Shown: piece by piece, positions 36,152-43,940 of the stretch | How positions within the stretch are numbered: position 1 is the stretch's first letter | How the letters are laid out: the number at the start of each line of letters is the position of its first letter | From: CAYQLY01 sp964418605 | GTDB lineage: Bacteria > Bacteroidota > Bacteroidia > Cytophagales > Cyclobacteriaceae | DNA length: 64,000 nucleotides | NCBI GenBank assembly: GCA_964418605.1 | Contig: CAYQLY010000011.1 | Coordinates: forward strand, 30,556-94,555 | Direction of reading: 5' to 3' | The notes under the pieces: generated by a model | The model's database searches: none | The model's input: the letters and a program-made list of their open reading frames with translations, nothing else | Told to the model about the DNA's origin: nothing | Made by a program: the position numbers and the translations under genes

Positions 36152-39100
36152 ATGAAAAAAAACTTACTTACTTTTTTGACGATTATTTTTACGTCTTATT
36201 TTGTTAATCAAGCCCATTCCCAAGGAGTTACTACAGCTGCCATTCAAGGAACTATCACCAATACACAGGGTGAGCCTTTACCGGGAGTTAATGTAATAGC
36301 TATTCACGAGCCTTCTGGCACCCAATATGGAGCTACCACACGAATTGATGGTGAATATAACTTACCTGCTGTTAAAGTAGGCGGGCCATATACTATCACA
36401 GCTTCATTTGTTGGGTATCAAACCCAAAAACTTGACAAGATATACCTCAGCTTAGGTCAAGATATTACATTTGATTTTAAATTAGCCGATGTTACTACAG
36501 ACTTGGGGACAGTGGAGATCAACGCATCTAAAGATAATGTACTTAACGCTAATCGTACAGGGGCTGTTACCAATGTTACAACTCAACAAATAGAACGTGG
36601 CACATCATTAAGTAGAAATATTCAAGACATGACACGACTTACACCACAATCATCCAATGGTGGACTAGGATTTGGTGGAAAAAGTAATTTATTGAATAAC
36701 TTCTCTGTCGATGGGGCTATGTTTAATAATGCTTACGGACTAAGTGAGCTACCCGGAGGACAGACTAACTCAACACCCATCAGTATGGATGCTATTCAGG
36801 AATTTCAAATTTCAATGGCGCCCTACGATGTTCGTCAGAGTGGATTTACAGGAGCTGGCATAAATGCTATAACACGAAGTGGGACAAATTCATTTACAGG
36901 ATCTGTTTACACGTTTTTTAGAAATCAAAATTTAAACGGCAAAAAAGTAAAAGATCAAGAGTTGACCAATAATGAGTTTACACAAAATCAATATGGAATG
37001 CGTTTGGGTGGGCCAATTATTAAAAATAAACTATTCTTTTTTGTCAATGCAGAGATGGACAAACGTACAGATCCTACAGTGTTTTTAGCTAATAGGCCAG
37101 GGTTGTCAGGAACCAATATTGCTAATGTACAAGCATCCGATTTGGATCAACTCAAAGATGTATTACTTCTCAAATATGGCTATGATCCTGGAACTTATGA
37201 AAACTACAAATACACTACTGAAAGTAAAAAGATATTAACTCGTATAGACTGGAACATTAGTAAAAACCACAAATTTACCATTCGCAACAATTATATGGTT
37301 TCCTCGCGGCTTACTAATCCAAGCACAAGTGGTACCAATGGTGGAAGAGGTCCTGATGTTAATAAGCTTCCTTTTTCTAACAGCAACTATGCTATAAACC
37401 AAAATATGAATTCGACCATATTTGAATTAAATAGCGTTTTTGGAAATAAATTTTCCAATACCCTTCAAGTAGGCTATAATATGTTCCGTGATTATAGAGA
37501 AAGCAATAGTGCGCCTTTCCCTCTTGTTGATATCGAGTCAAATGGTCAAACATTAACGTCATTTGGCTATGAGTCTTTTACGCCAAACAATAAACTCGAT
37601 CAAGATCATTTTCAATTCTCAGATCACTTTACGTTTTATACTAAAAAACATATTTTATCATTTGGTACAGCTAATGAGTTTTTTATGTTCACCAATGGAT
37701 TTACACCTAATTTTTACGGCAGGTACCGTTTTGCAAGTCTAAATGACTTTTATACAAATAAACCACCTACATTATACCAACTGCAATATTCAGCTCTAGC
37801 AGATGTAGAAGTGCCTATGGCTTCCTATAGTGTATTTCAACTGGGATTATATGCTCAAGACGAATGGACACCGGTGAAAAGATTAAAAATAACAGCTGGT
37901 CTGCGTATGGATATGCCTATTTTTACTTCTTCTTTAGATAAGAATCCAAATATAGAATCCTTAGTTTTTGCTAACGATGAAACGATTGATGTTAGTAAAT
38001 TTCCTAAAACTAATCCACTGTGGTCACCACGCCTAGGCTTTAATTGGGATGTGAAAGGAAATAGAACAACTCAAGTGCGTGGAGGAACGGGTATTTTTAC
38101 AGGTCGTGTACCTTACACCTGGATTGGTGGCCAAGTTTCTAACAATGGATTATTATTTGGCGAAATTAATGTGACCTCAGCTCCTCAAACAAGTAATTAT
38201 TTATTCAGCCCAGATATAAAAAAATATGTCCCTGCTAATCCTACAGTTCCTTCAACAGTATTAATTAATGTGACAAGCCCTAATTTTAAGTTTCCACAGG
38301 TATTCCGAACAAATTTAGCTATTGACCAAAAATTGCCTTGGGATCTAGTCGCTACCATCGAAGGTATTTACACAAAAGATATTAATACCATTTTCCACCG
38401 TAACGCTAACTTGAAAGAACCTATTGGTATAGTTGAAGGAGATGGACGACCACGGTTTGGTATAACAGACAATGATCGCCGTATTAATCCAACTGTTACC
38501 AATGCTATCGTTCTTGATAATACCAGCCAAGGTTATCAATGGAGCTTGACAGGTCAAGTACAAAAAATATTTACACCAAATTTTCAAGTAAGTATCGCTT
38601 ATAATTACGGTGATGCACGTGACATAACCAGTTCACCAAGTGCTGTAGCTGCGACTGCATTCGCAGGAAATCAGATTGTGGGCAACCCTAACGATCCGGT
38701 TCTTTCCTACACTAATTTTTTACAACGCCATCGTGTGATTGGGTCGCTGACTTACCGCAAAGAATACGCTAAATATTTTGCAACATCTATCACATTATTC
38801 TATGAGGCACGTTCAGGAAGGCATTTTTCATACGCCTATGGCAATGATTTAAATTCAGATGGAATGACAGGAAATGATCTTATCTATATCCCTAAAACAC
38901 AAAATGAAATTGTGCTAACGACTGCTGATAATAAAGACACACGCAGTATAGATGAGATATGGAATCAACTAGATCAATATATAGAACAAGACCCTTATTT
39001 ATCAAAACATCGTGGAGAATATGCTGCTCGAAATGCAGCTGTTACGCCTTGGGTGTTTCGATTAGATGCACGATTACTGCAAGATTTTTATCTAACTATG

Positions 39101-39364
39101 AATGGAAAAAAACATACCCTTCAATTAAGTGTAGATATTCAAAATCTAGGAAACTTCCTTAATTCTAATTGGGGCGTATTAAGAGATGTTAACCGCACAC
39201 AGCTTTTAAATTTTGTGGGTTATGAAGGACCTAATAATACGGGTCGACCTACATTCAGCTTCCCCTTATTTAATAGCCAACCATTGCTTCAATCATTCCG
39301 TGATGAGGTTGGGTTGATATCGCGTTGGCAAGTGCAAATAGGTGTTCGATATATATTTAACTAA
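36152..39364 (+). CDS. TonB-dependent outer membrane receptor (OAR-like, with N-terminal regulatory-like domain)
   Basis: The protein starts with a signal peptide (MKKNLLTFLTIIFTSYFVNQ). A carboxypeptidase-regulatory-like domain follows (IQGTITNTQGEPLPGVNVIA; SFVGYQTQKLDKIYLSLGQD), then a plug (IERGTSLSRNIQDMTRLTPQ; NNFSVDGAMFNNAYG) and a ~800-residue barrel ending in an aromatic C-terminus (WQVQIGVRYIF). It takes up a large substrate across the outer membrane using TonB energy. It is the OAR type rather than a SusC, with no SusD next to it; a DUF4397 lipoprotein gene follows 20 bp later. The in-frame ATG at 36116 adds a non-signal-like prefix and was not chosen. Confidence 0.92.
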   Translation: MKKNLLTFLTIIFTSYFVNQAHSQGVTTAAIQGTITNTQGEPLPGVNVIAIHEPSGTQYGATTRIDGEYNLPAVKVGGPYTITASFVGYQTQKLDKIYLSLGQDITFDFKLADVTTDLGTVEINASKDNVLNANRTGAVTNVTTQQIERGTSLSRNIQDMTRLTPQSSNGGLGFGGKSNLLNNFSVDGAMFNNAYGLSELPGGQTNSTPISMDAIQEFQISMAPYDVRQSGFTGAGINAITRSGTNSFTGSVYTFFRNQNLNGKKVKDQELTNNEFTQNQYGMRLGGPIIKNKLFFFVNAEMDKRTDPTVFLANRPGLSGTNIANVQASDLDQLKDVLLLKYGYDPGTYENYKYTTESKKILTRIDWNISKNHKFTIRNNYMVSSRLTNPSTSGTNGGRGPDVNKLPFSNSNYAINQNMNSTIFELNSVFGNKFSNTLQVGYNMFRDYRESNSAPFPLVDIESNGQTLTSFGYESFTPNNKLDQDHFQFSDHFTFYTKKHILSFGTANEFFMFTNGFTPNFYGRYRFASLNDFYTNKPPTLYQLQYSALADVEVPMASYSVFQLGLYAQDEWTPVKRLKITAGLRMDMPIFTSSLDKNPNIESLVFANDETIDVSKFPKTNPLWSPRLGFNWDVKGNRTTQVRGGTGIFTGRVPYTWIGGQVSNNGLLFGEINVTSAPQTSNYLFSPDIKKYVPANPTVPSTVLINVTSPNFKFPQVFRTNLAIDQKLPWDLVATIEGIYTKDINTIFHRNANLKEPIGIVEGDGRPRFGITDNDRRINPTVTNAIVLDNTSQGYQWSLTGQVQKIFTPNFQVSIAYNYGDARDITSSPSAVAATAFAGNQIVGNPNDPVLSYTNFLQRHRVIGSLTYRKEYAKYFATSITLFYEARSGRHFSYAYGNDLNSDGMTGNDLIYIPKTQNEIVLTTADNKDTRSIDEIWNQLDQYIEQDPYLSKHRGEYAARNAAVTPWVFRLDARLLQDFYLTMNGKKHTLQLSVDIQNLGNFLNSNWGVLRDVNRTQLLNFVGYEGPNNTGRPTFSFPLFNSQPLLQSFRDEVGLISRWQVQIGVRYIFN

Positions 39365-39384
39365 TAATTATAAAAAACGATCTT

Positions 39385-40221
39385 ATGAAAACGATGAACT
39401 ATAAAAAATATGTATACCCGATGGCTCTACTTATGGCTTTTTCTTGCCAAGAGCCATCTTATCAAGCTGCTGAACCTTCTACTACGCCCTCAACAGCCAC
39501 CGGTAAAGTATTAATAACATATGCTGTACCAGATGCACCTGTGGCTGGTTTATATGTAGACAATAAGCGTGTTGAACTACTCACTCCATTTGGATACACA
39601 ACTAGTACATCTTATTTGACTGTTTCTGCGGGCGGCACAAGACAAGTCCGTTTAAAAACAGATGATACTCCTATTGCAGCAGGTAATTTTTCAGTTACAG
39701 TTAATCGTACTTATACTCTATTTATCACCGATCAAATGACCCGCCCGGCAGATAGAGATCCGGCAGGGCCACGCACATTATTGATAACGGATGATGTTAC
39801 TCCACCTGCAGCCGGCAAAGCTAAAGTACGATTTTTACACATGGCACCAGATGTTCAAGAAAAAGTAGAGCTAACTAATACAACAGGTAACACAAGTTTA
39901 CTTTCTATAAAGAAAACAGTTAAGAACAAAGCTGGTGAATCGGTAGATATTACTAACTTCCAACGTAGAAGTTATCGTTCGACAAGCAACTCAATCACAA
40001 TAAAAGATGAAACACTATCTTCAAGCGTGACTGATTTTGAGAGTATTACTGCAGCTACCTATAATTTATCAATCAAAAGCTCAGGAGCTACTGTTAAAGG
40101 ACTACCTGTTTTATTCACTTATACTTTTCAGGCTGGTAAAATCTATACGGTGTATTTACGCGGACTTTCATCTGGCACAGGCAATCAAGTACTTGGCTAT
40201 ACCGTTATCCAACATAATTAA
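39385..40221 (+). CDS. DUF4397-like surface/periplasmic lipoprotein
   Basis: The 278 residues have a lipobox (MALLMAFSC) and a Ser/Thr/Pro-rich linker (EPSTTPSTATG). Two immunoglobulin-like DUF4397-type units follow: ITYAVPDAPVAGLYVDNKRV with AGTR-like strands, and KVRFLHMAPDVQEKVELTNT to the end. Such lipoproteins are widespread and functionally unassigned. It is co-transcribed with the receptor upstream and ends at a strong terminator, so a role as its accessory lipoprotein is reasonable but inferred. Confidence 0.8.
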   Translation: MKTMNYKKYVYPMALLMAFSCQEPSYQAAEPSTTPSTATGKVLITYAVPDAPVAGLYVDNKRVELLTPFGYTTSTSYLTVSAGGTRQVRLKTDDTPIAAGNFSVTVNRTYTLFITDQMTRPADRDPAGPRTLLITDDVTPPAAGKAKVRFLHMAPDVQEKVELTNTTGNTSLLSIKKTVKNKAGESVDITNFQRRSYRSTSNSITIKDETLSSSVTDFESITAATYNLSIKSSGATVKGLPVLFTYTFQAGKIYTVYLRGLSSGTGNQVLGYTVIQHN

Positions 40222-40240
40222 ATAGAACGTCTTCATTAGT

Positions 40241-40279
40241 AAAAAGAGGTGTGTTAACTAAAACACACCTCTTTTTTAT
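40241..40279 (+). terminator. Intrinsic terminator after the receptor/lipoprotein operon
   Basis: A 15-bp perfect stem (40241-40255 with 40262-40276, core GAGGTGTGTT) with a 6-nt loop is followed by further T residues. It separates the receptor operon from the lanthipeptide precursor promoter 36 bp downstream. Confidence 0.9.
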
Positions 40280-40314
40280 TTTATATTTTAATAATTTTTA
40301 ATCCTGAAAATAGA

Positions 40315-40346
40315 TTTGGTATACTTTATTAATTTTTTTACATTTG
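40315..40346 (+). promoter_or_regulatory. Promoter of the lanthipeptide precursor gene
   Basis: TTTG at 40315-40318 is followed by a 20-nt spacer and a perfect -7 element TACATTTG at 40339-40346. This is the full Bacteroidota housekeeping-sigma consensus. It would start a message near 40353, about 57 nt before the precursor ATG. Confidence 0.8.
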
Positions 40347-40409
40347 CTATCAAGCGGATGCCGAAAAGCTTTTAGATAGAGTAGGCGTAACCTTTTTAAA
40401 TATATAGAG

Positions 40410-40571
40410 ATGAAAAAAAACAAAAAATTAAACCTGAACAAAAACATAGTTCAAAACTTGAACTGTGAAAACAACAACCTGGCAAAAGGAGGCAGACTCT
40501 TCAGATCACGCGAAATATCTATATGTCTTTGTGAATCGCTGGCTGATTGTTTTACCAGAGAATGGTGCTAG
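40410..40571 (+). CDS. Lanthipeptide precursor (LanA-like), 53 aa, four Ser/Thr and four Cys in the core
   Basis: This small gene encodes a peptide with leader MKKNKKLNLNKNIVQNLN (residues 1-18), continuing CENNNLAKGG to residue 28, and a 25-residue core. KKLNLNK...LAKGG is the leader form of class I lanthipeptide precursors in Bacteroidota, with Gly27-Gly28 as the likely cleavage site. Core Ser/Thr are 33, 37, 43 and 49; Cys are 39, 41, 47 and 53. Three units S-x3-C, S-x3-C and T-x3-C (37/41, 43/47, 49/53) repeat every six residues, and Ser33/Cys39 remain for a fourth ring. It is flanked by its own perfect promoter and terminator. The modifying LanB is at 43941-47114. The core is about 41% GC, richer than its surroundings. 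Confidence 0.85.
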   Translation: MKKNKKLNLNKNIVQNLNCENNNLAKGGRLFRSREISICLCESLADCFTREWC

Positions 40572-40585
40572 TAAATTTTTATTAC

Positions 40586-40630
40586 ATATGTCCGGATAGT
40601 ATATAATCCGGACATATAATTATTTTTTTT
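40586..40630 (+). terminator. Intrinsic terminator after the lanthipeptide precursor
   Basis: A perfect 12-bp stem (40586-40597 with 40606-40617, ATATGTCCGGAT) with an 8-nt loop is followed after four bases by eight T residues (40623-40630). It lies 15 bp after the precursor stop, making the gene monocistronic. It also lies just past the convergent SDR gene. Confidence 0.88.
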
Positions 40631-41417
40631 AATTATTCTTTTCTGACAACTTTCGTACGATCGAAGTAGTTAATCGCCGAGGAGTTAAGCGTATGCTAAA
40701 GGCCATAATCTTATTAACCAATCCATGAATAGCAACATGTTTTCCTTTCATCATGGCTTTGTACCCATATTCGGCTACTTGTTTAGCCGTAGGAAGTTTT
40801 TTATTCTTCACTAATTTAGATTCTTCCATAGCCGCTGCGGATTGAAACCCCGACTGTGTAGGTCCGGGACATAAAGCGGTTACCGTAACCCCTGTTCCCT
40901 TAAGTTCATTGGCAATAGCTTCAGATAAAAATAAAACAAATGCTTTAGTAGCATAATATACGGCCATCAACGGTCCAGGCTGAAAGGCTGCTGTAGAAGC
41001 AACATTTAAAACTCGACCTTTTTGTCTGGCAGCCATTGGTTTCACAAAAAGTTTAGTGAGATGGGTGAGTGCTATAATATTGAGTTGAATCATCTGTTGT
41101 TCTTTTTCCCATTCTGTTTCAGTAAAAAAACCAAAATCACCAAATCCAGCATTATTAACTAAATAATCAATTGCTATATTTTTTTTCTCCAGTTCAGTAT
41201 AAATATATTGAACTGTTTCTGGCTTGGAAAGATCGACAGAAAAAATAATAGCTTCTACATTATATTCTTTTTTTACCTCCTGGGCCAATTGTTGTAATTG
41301 ATGTTCACTTCGAGCAACAAGAACAAGATTATAACCGTGGCGTGCAAAAATTTTTGCTAATTCATATCCAATGCCATTAGAGACACCTGTAATTAATGCT
41401 GTTTCGGATGTATTCAT
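40629..41417 (-). CDS. Short-chain dehydrogenase/reductase
   Basis: This is a classical SDR of 262 residues from MNTSETALITGVSNGIGYEL: cofactor loop TGVSNGIG, NNAGFGDFG, catalytic Ser in VASTAAFQPG, and YYATKAF (Tyr/Lys). The C-terminal part is basic and hydrophobic (HGLVNKIMAFSIRLTPRR), as in DltE/YqjQ-like SDRs. An in-frame ATG at 41441 would add eight residues. Its substrate is unknown. It is convergent with the lanthipeptide precursor, but I see no direct sign of a role in modification. Confidence 0.88.
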   Translation of the reverse strand: MNTSETALITGVSNGIGYELAKIFARHGYNLVLVARSEHQLQQLAQEVKKEYNVEAIIFSVDLSKPETVQYIYTELEKKNIAIDYLVNNAGFGDFGFFTETEWEKEQQMIQLNIIALTHLTKLFVKPMAARQKGRVLNVASTAAFQPGPLMAVYYATKAFVLFLSEAIANELKGTGVTVTALCPGPTQSGFQSAAAMEESKLVKNKKLPTAKQVAEYGYKAMMKGKHVAIHGLVNKIMAFSIRLTPRRLTTSIVRKLSEKNN

Positions 41418-41487
41418 GGTTTTAACTTTTTTTATAAACAACTTATTCTAAATAGATATTTTGCTACCACCTATTATGCTATTAGAA

Positions 41488-43311
41488 CTATTTTTTCTCC
41501 TCCATCCATTCAATACTTCGTTCGATAAATGCAGTGAGTGCTTGTCCCTCAAGCCCATTTTGAGATAAAAGACCTAAATCATAAAGTTGCTGAATGTATT
41601 TTTTTTGTTGCTCTTCATTACTTTGTTGCAAAATCTGTCTGATCAATGCATGATTAGCATTGACTGTAATTACAGGTTCAATTGGAAAACTTCCCATGCT
41701 CATCGGTCCGTGAGAAGACATATCTTTCATGCGGCGAATAAACTCAGGCAACGTTATTAAAAGAGGGAATTCATTCGGAGAAAGTGACTCAACTTGTATT
41801 GTCGTATTTTCTTTTTGAATTGCTTTTTCAATTATTTTTTTAAGTTTTTCTTTCTCTTTGTCTGATAATACACTATCTATTTTTTCTCCTTTATCAATTA
41901 ATCGATCTATATTATCCGAATCAACACGCTTCAATTGAAATTTTTCTACCTTGCTTTCTAGGAAGCTGATGAAATGATTGTCAATAAGTGTATTCAATAA
42001 GAGCACATCATAATTTTTATTTTTTGCAGATACGATATATGTGTTTTGTTTACCTGGATCAGATGTATATAATCCTACAAGCTGGTTATCTTTGGTTGTT
42101 TGAAGTGCTTGGATATGTTCTTTATATTCATCAAGTGTGAAATACTTTTGATCTGTATTTTTAACTAAAACATATTCCTTCGCTTTCTCATAAAATTTAT
42201 CATCACTCAATGCACCATACTTAACAAAGATGCCTATATCTTCCCATTTAGCCTCAAACTCTTTTCGATCTTTTTTAAACATCTCGCTAAGTTTATCAGC
42301 CACCTTTTTAGTAATATGGGTATTTATTTTTTTTACATTACTATCAGATTGTAAATAGCTTCGAGATACATTCAAAGGAATGTCAGGCGAATCAATCACA
42401 CCATGAAGAAGTAACATAAATTCAGGTACAACATCTTTCACTTCATCTGTAATAAAAACTTGTCGTGAATACAACTGTATTTTATTTTTTTGAACTTCAA
42501 AATCATTCCGTAGTTTAGGAAAATATAAAACACCGGTTAAATTGAATGGATAGTCCACATTAAGGTGAATCCAGAAAAGAGGATCCGGTGCAAAAGGATG
42601 AAGTTCTTTATAAAAGGCAATATAATCCTCATCGGTTAATTCTGCTGGGGATTTCGTCCAAAGCGGTTTAGGATTATTAATGATTTTTTCTTCGAACTCA
42701 ATAGGTATGGGTAAAAATTTTCCATATTTTTCTAAGATTCCCCGAATTCTATTTTTATCTAAAAACTCTTCTGAATCCGAAGCAATATGTAATACAACAT
42801 CTGTACCACGTGTTTTTTTAATGGTTGGAGCTAATTCAAACTCTGTGCTTCCCTCACAACTCCATTTTACAGACTCGGCATTATCACGATAAGACTTAGT
42901 AATAAGCTCTACCTTTTGAGAAACCATGAAAGCAGAATAGAAACCTAATCCAAAATGCCCGATGATTTCTTTTCCGTCTAATTTATCTTTGTACTTTTCT
43001 AAAAACTCTGTAGCGCCCGAAAAGGCAATTTGATTAATATATTTTTTTACCTCGTCAGCTGTCATACCAATACCATTATCACTGATGGTGATGGTTTTTG
43101 CTTTTTCATTAATCGTAATGGTAATTTTTAGATCACCTAATTCACCATTAAACTCGGCTAACGATGCCAGCTTGGATAATTTTTGAGAGGCATCAACCGC
43201 ATTGGATACTAATTCCCGTAAAAATATTTCATGATCAGAATAAAGAAATTTTTTAATAATGGGAAAAATATTATCTGTGTTTACCGAAATAGTGCCTTTT
43301 TCTTGTGTCAT
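41488..43311 (-). CDS. htpG: Molecular chaperone HtpG (Hsp90)
   Basis: This is a cytosolic ATP-driven chaperone of 607 residues. The GHKL ATPase domain has FLRELVSNAVDASQKL, ISDNGIGM and IGHFGLGFYSAFMVS. The middle domain has RVFI-like QVFITDEVKDVVPEF and NVSRSYLQSD with the catalytic Arg loop. The C-terminal dimerisation part is shorter than in eukaryotic Hsp90. It is monocistronic between the SDR and the toxin-antitoxin pair. Confidence 0.97.
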   Translation of the reverse strand: MTQEKGTISVNTDNIFPIIKKFLYSDHEIFLRELVSNAVDASQKLSKLASLAEFNGELGDLKITITINEKAKTITISDNGIGMTADEVKKYINQIAFSGATEFLEKYKDKLDGKEIIGHFGLGFYSAFMVSQKVELITKSYRDNAESVKWSCEGSTEFELAPTIKKTRGTDVVLHIASDSEEFLDKNRIRGILEKYGKFLPIPIEFEEKIINNPKPLWTKSPAELTDEDYIAFYKELHPFAPDPLFWIHLNVDYPFNLTGVLYFPKLRNDFEVQKNKIQLYSRQVFITDEVKDVVPEFMLLLHGVIDSPDIPLNVSRSYLQSDSNVKKINTHITKKVADKLSEMFKKDRKEFEAKWEDIGIFVKYGALSDDKFYEKAKEYVLVKNTDQKYFTLDEYKEHIQALQTTKDNQLVGLYTSDPGKQNTYIVSAKNKNYDVLLLNTLIDNHFISFLESKVEKFQLKRVDSDNIDRLIDKGEKIDSVLSDKEKEKLKKIIEKAIQKENTTIQVESLSPNEFPLLITLPEFIRRMKDMSSHGPMSMGSFPIEPVITVNANHALIRQILQQSNEEQQKKYIQQLYDLGLLSQNGLEGQALTAFIERSIEWMEEKK

Positions 43312-43385
43312 ATAAAATTTACTTTTTGCATGTTAAATATAGCAAAATACGTTCCGGTTTTAAAAAGAAGGCAAAATGGCAGATG

Positions 43386-43655
43386 TTAGTAAGGAAAAAC
43401 GTTGTAAATGTCTTTACGATGGACTATTCTTGCAAATATTATTTTTTTATTTTCATAAAAAAAACCGATGCGGTAATCGCCAATGCGTACTCTGTACGCA
43501 GACTTATGACCTGCAAGTTTTTTAAGATTTGGCAAACTATTAAGATTATTGCTAGCCTCAACAAGGTGTATCAATTTAATAATTTTTGATTTAACTGATT
43601 TTAGACTAATGCAATCAAGATCTTTATAAAATTTACTTAGAAATTCAACTTGCAT
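43386..43655 (-). CDS. RelE/ParE-family toxin
   Basis: The 89 residues are typical of the RelE/ParE fold: VEFLSKFYKDLDCI at the start, KLAGHKSAYRVRIGDYRIGFFY in the middle, and IFARIVHRKDIYNVFPY at the end with the basic and aromatic residues used by mRNA interferases. Its start overlaps the antitoxin stop by one base (TAATG), the usual type II toxin-antitoxin coupling. Confidence 0.88.
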   Translation of the reverse strand: MQVEFLSKFYKDLDCISLKSVKSKIIKLIHLVEASNNLNSLPNLKKLAGHKSAYRVRIGDYRIGFFYENKKIIFARIVHRKDIYNVFPY

Positions 43656-43852
43656 TAAGACTTCAATTTTTGCATCACACTTTCTTTACTTGTCTTTTTT
43701 GTTTTATTAACAGATTTCATCATTTTGGCAAGACATAGATCCTCCAACTCCTCTTCACTTATTTTTGCCCATGAAATATGAAGTTTTTCTAATAAATCAA
43801 ATAAAAACTTATATTCGGCTTGATTTTTAGTAGTAATAATCATTGCTTTCAT
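43655..43852 (-). CDS. Antitoxin partner of the RelE/ParE-type toxin
   Basis: The 65 residues start MKAMIITTKNQAEYKFLFDLLEKLHIS and end in a Lys/Ser-rich tail (SVNKTKKTSKESVMQKLKS), a charged disordered toxin-binding type of end. No DNA-binding domain can be named. The identification rests on its size, charge and one-base overlap with the toxin gene. It lies 89 bp downstream of lanB. Confidence 0.75.
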   Translation of the reverse strand: MKAMIITTKNQAEYKFLFDLLEKLHISWAKISEEELEDLCLAKMMKSVNKTKKTSKESVMQKLKS

Positions 43853-43940
43853 AACACCAAAGATAGAAAATAAATAAGAAAAAAATTATTTTAAATTTTA
43901 TTTATATACATTGTTTTCAAAACCAATACACTTAACTATC

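Noticed and set aside
40378..40395. Five-codon frame (MPKSF) in the leader of the precursor message
   Set aside because: It is too short to support; mentioned only because it sits between the promoter and the precursor start.
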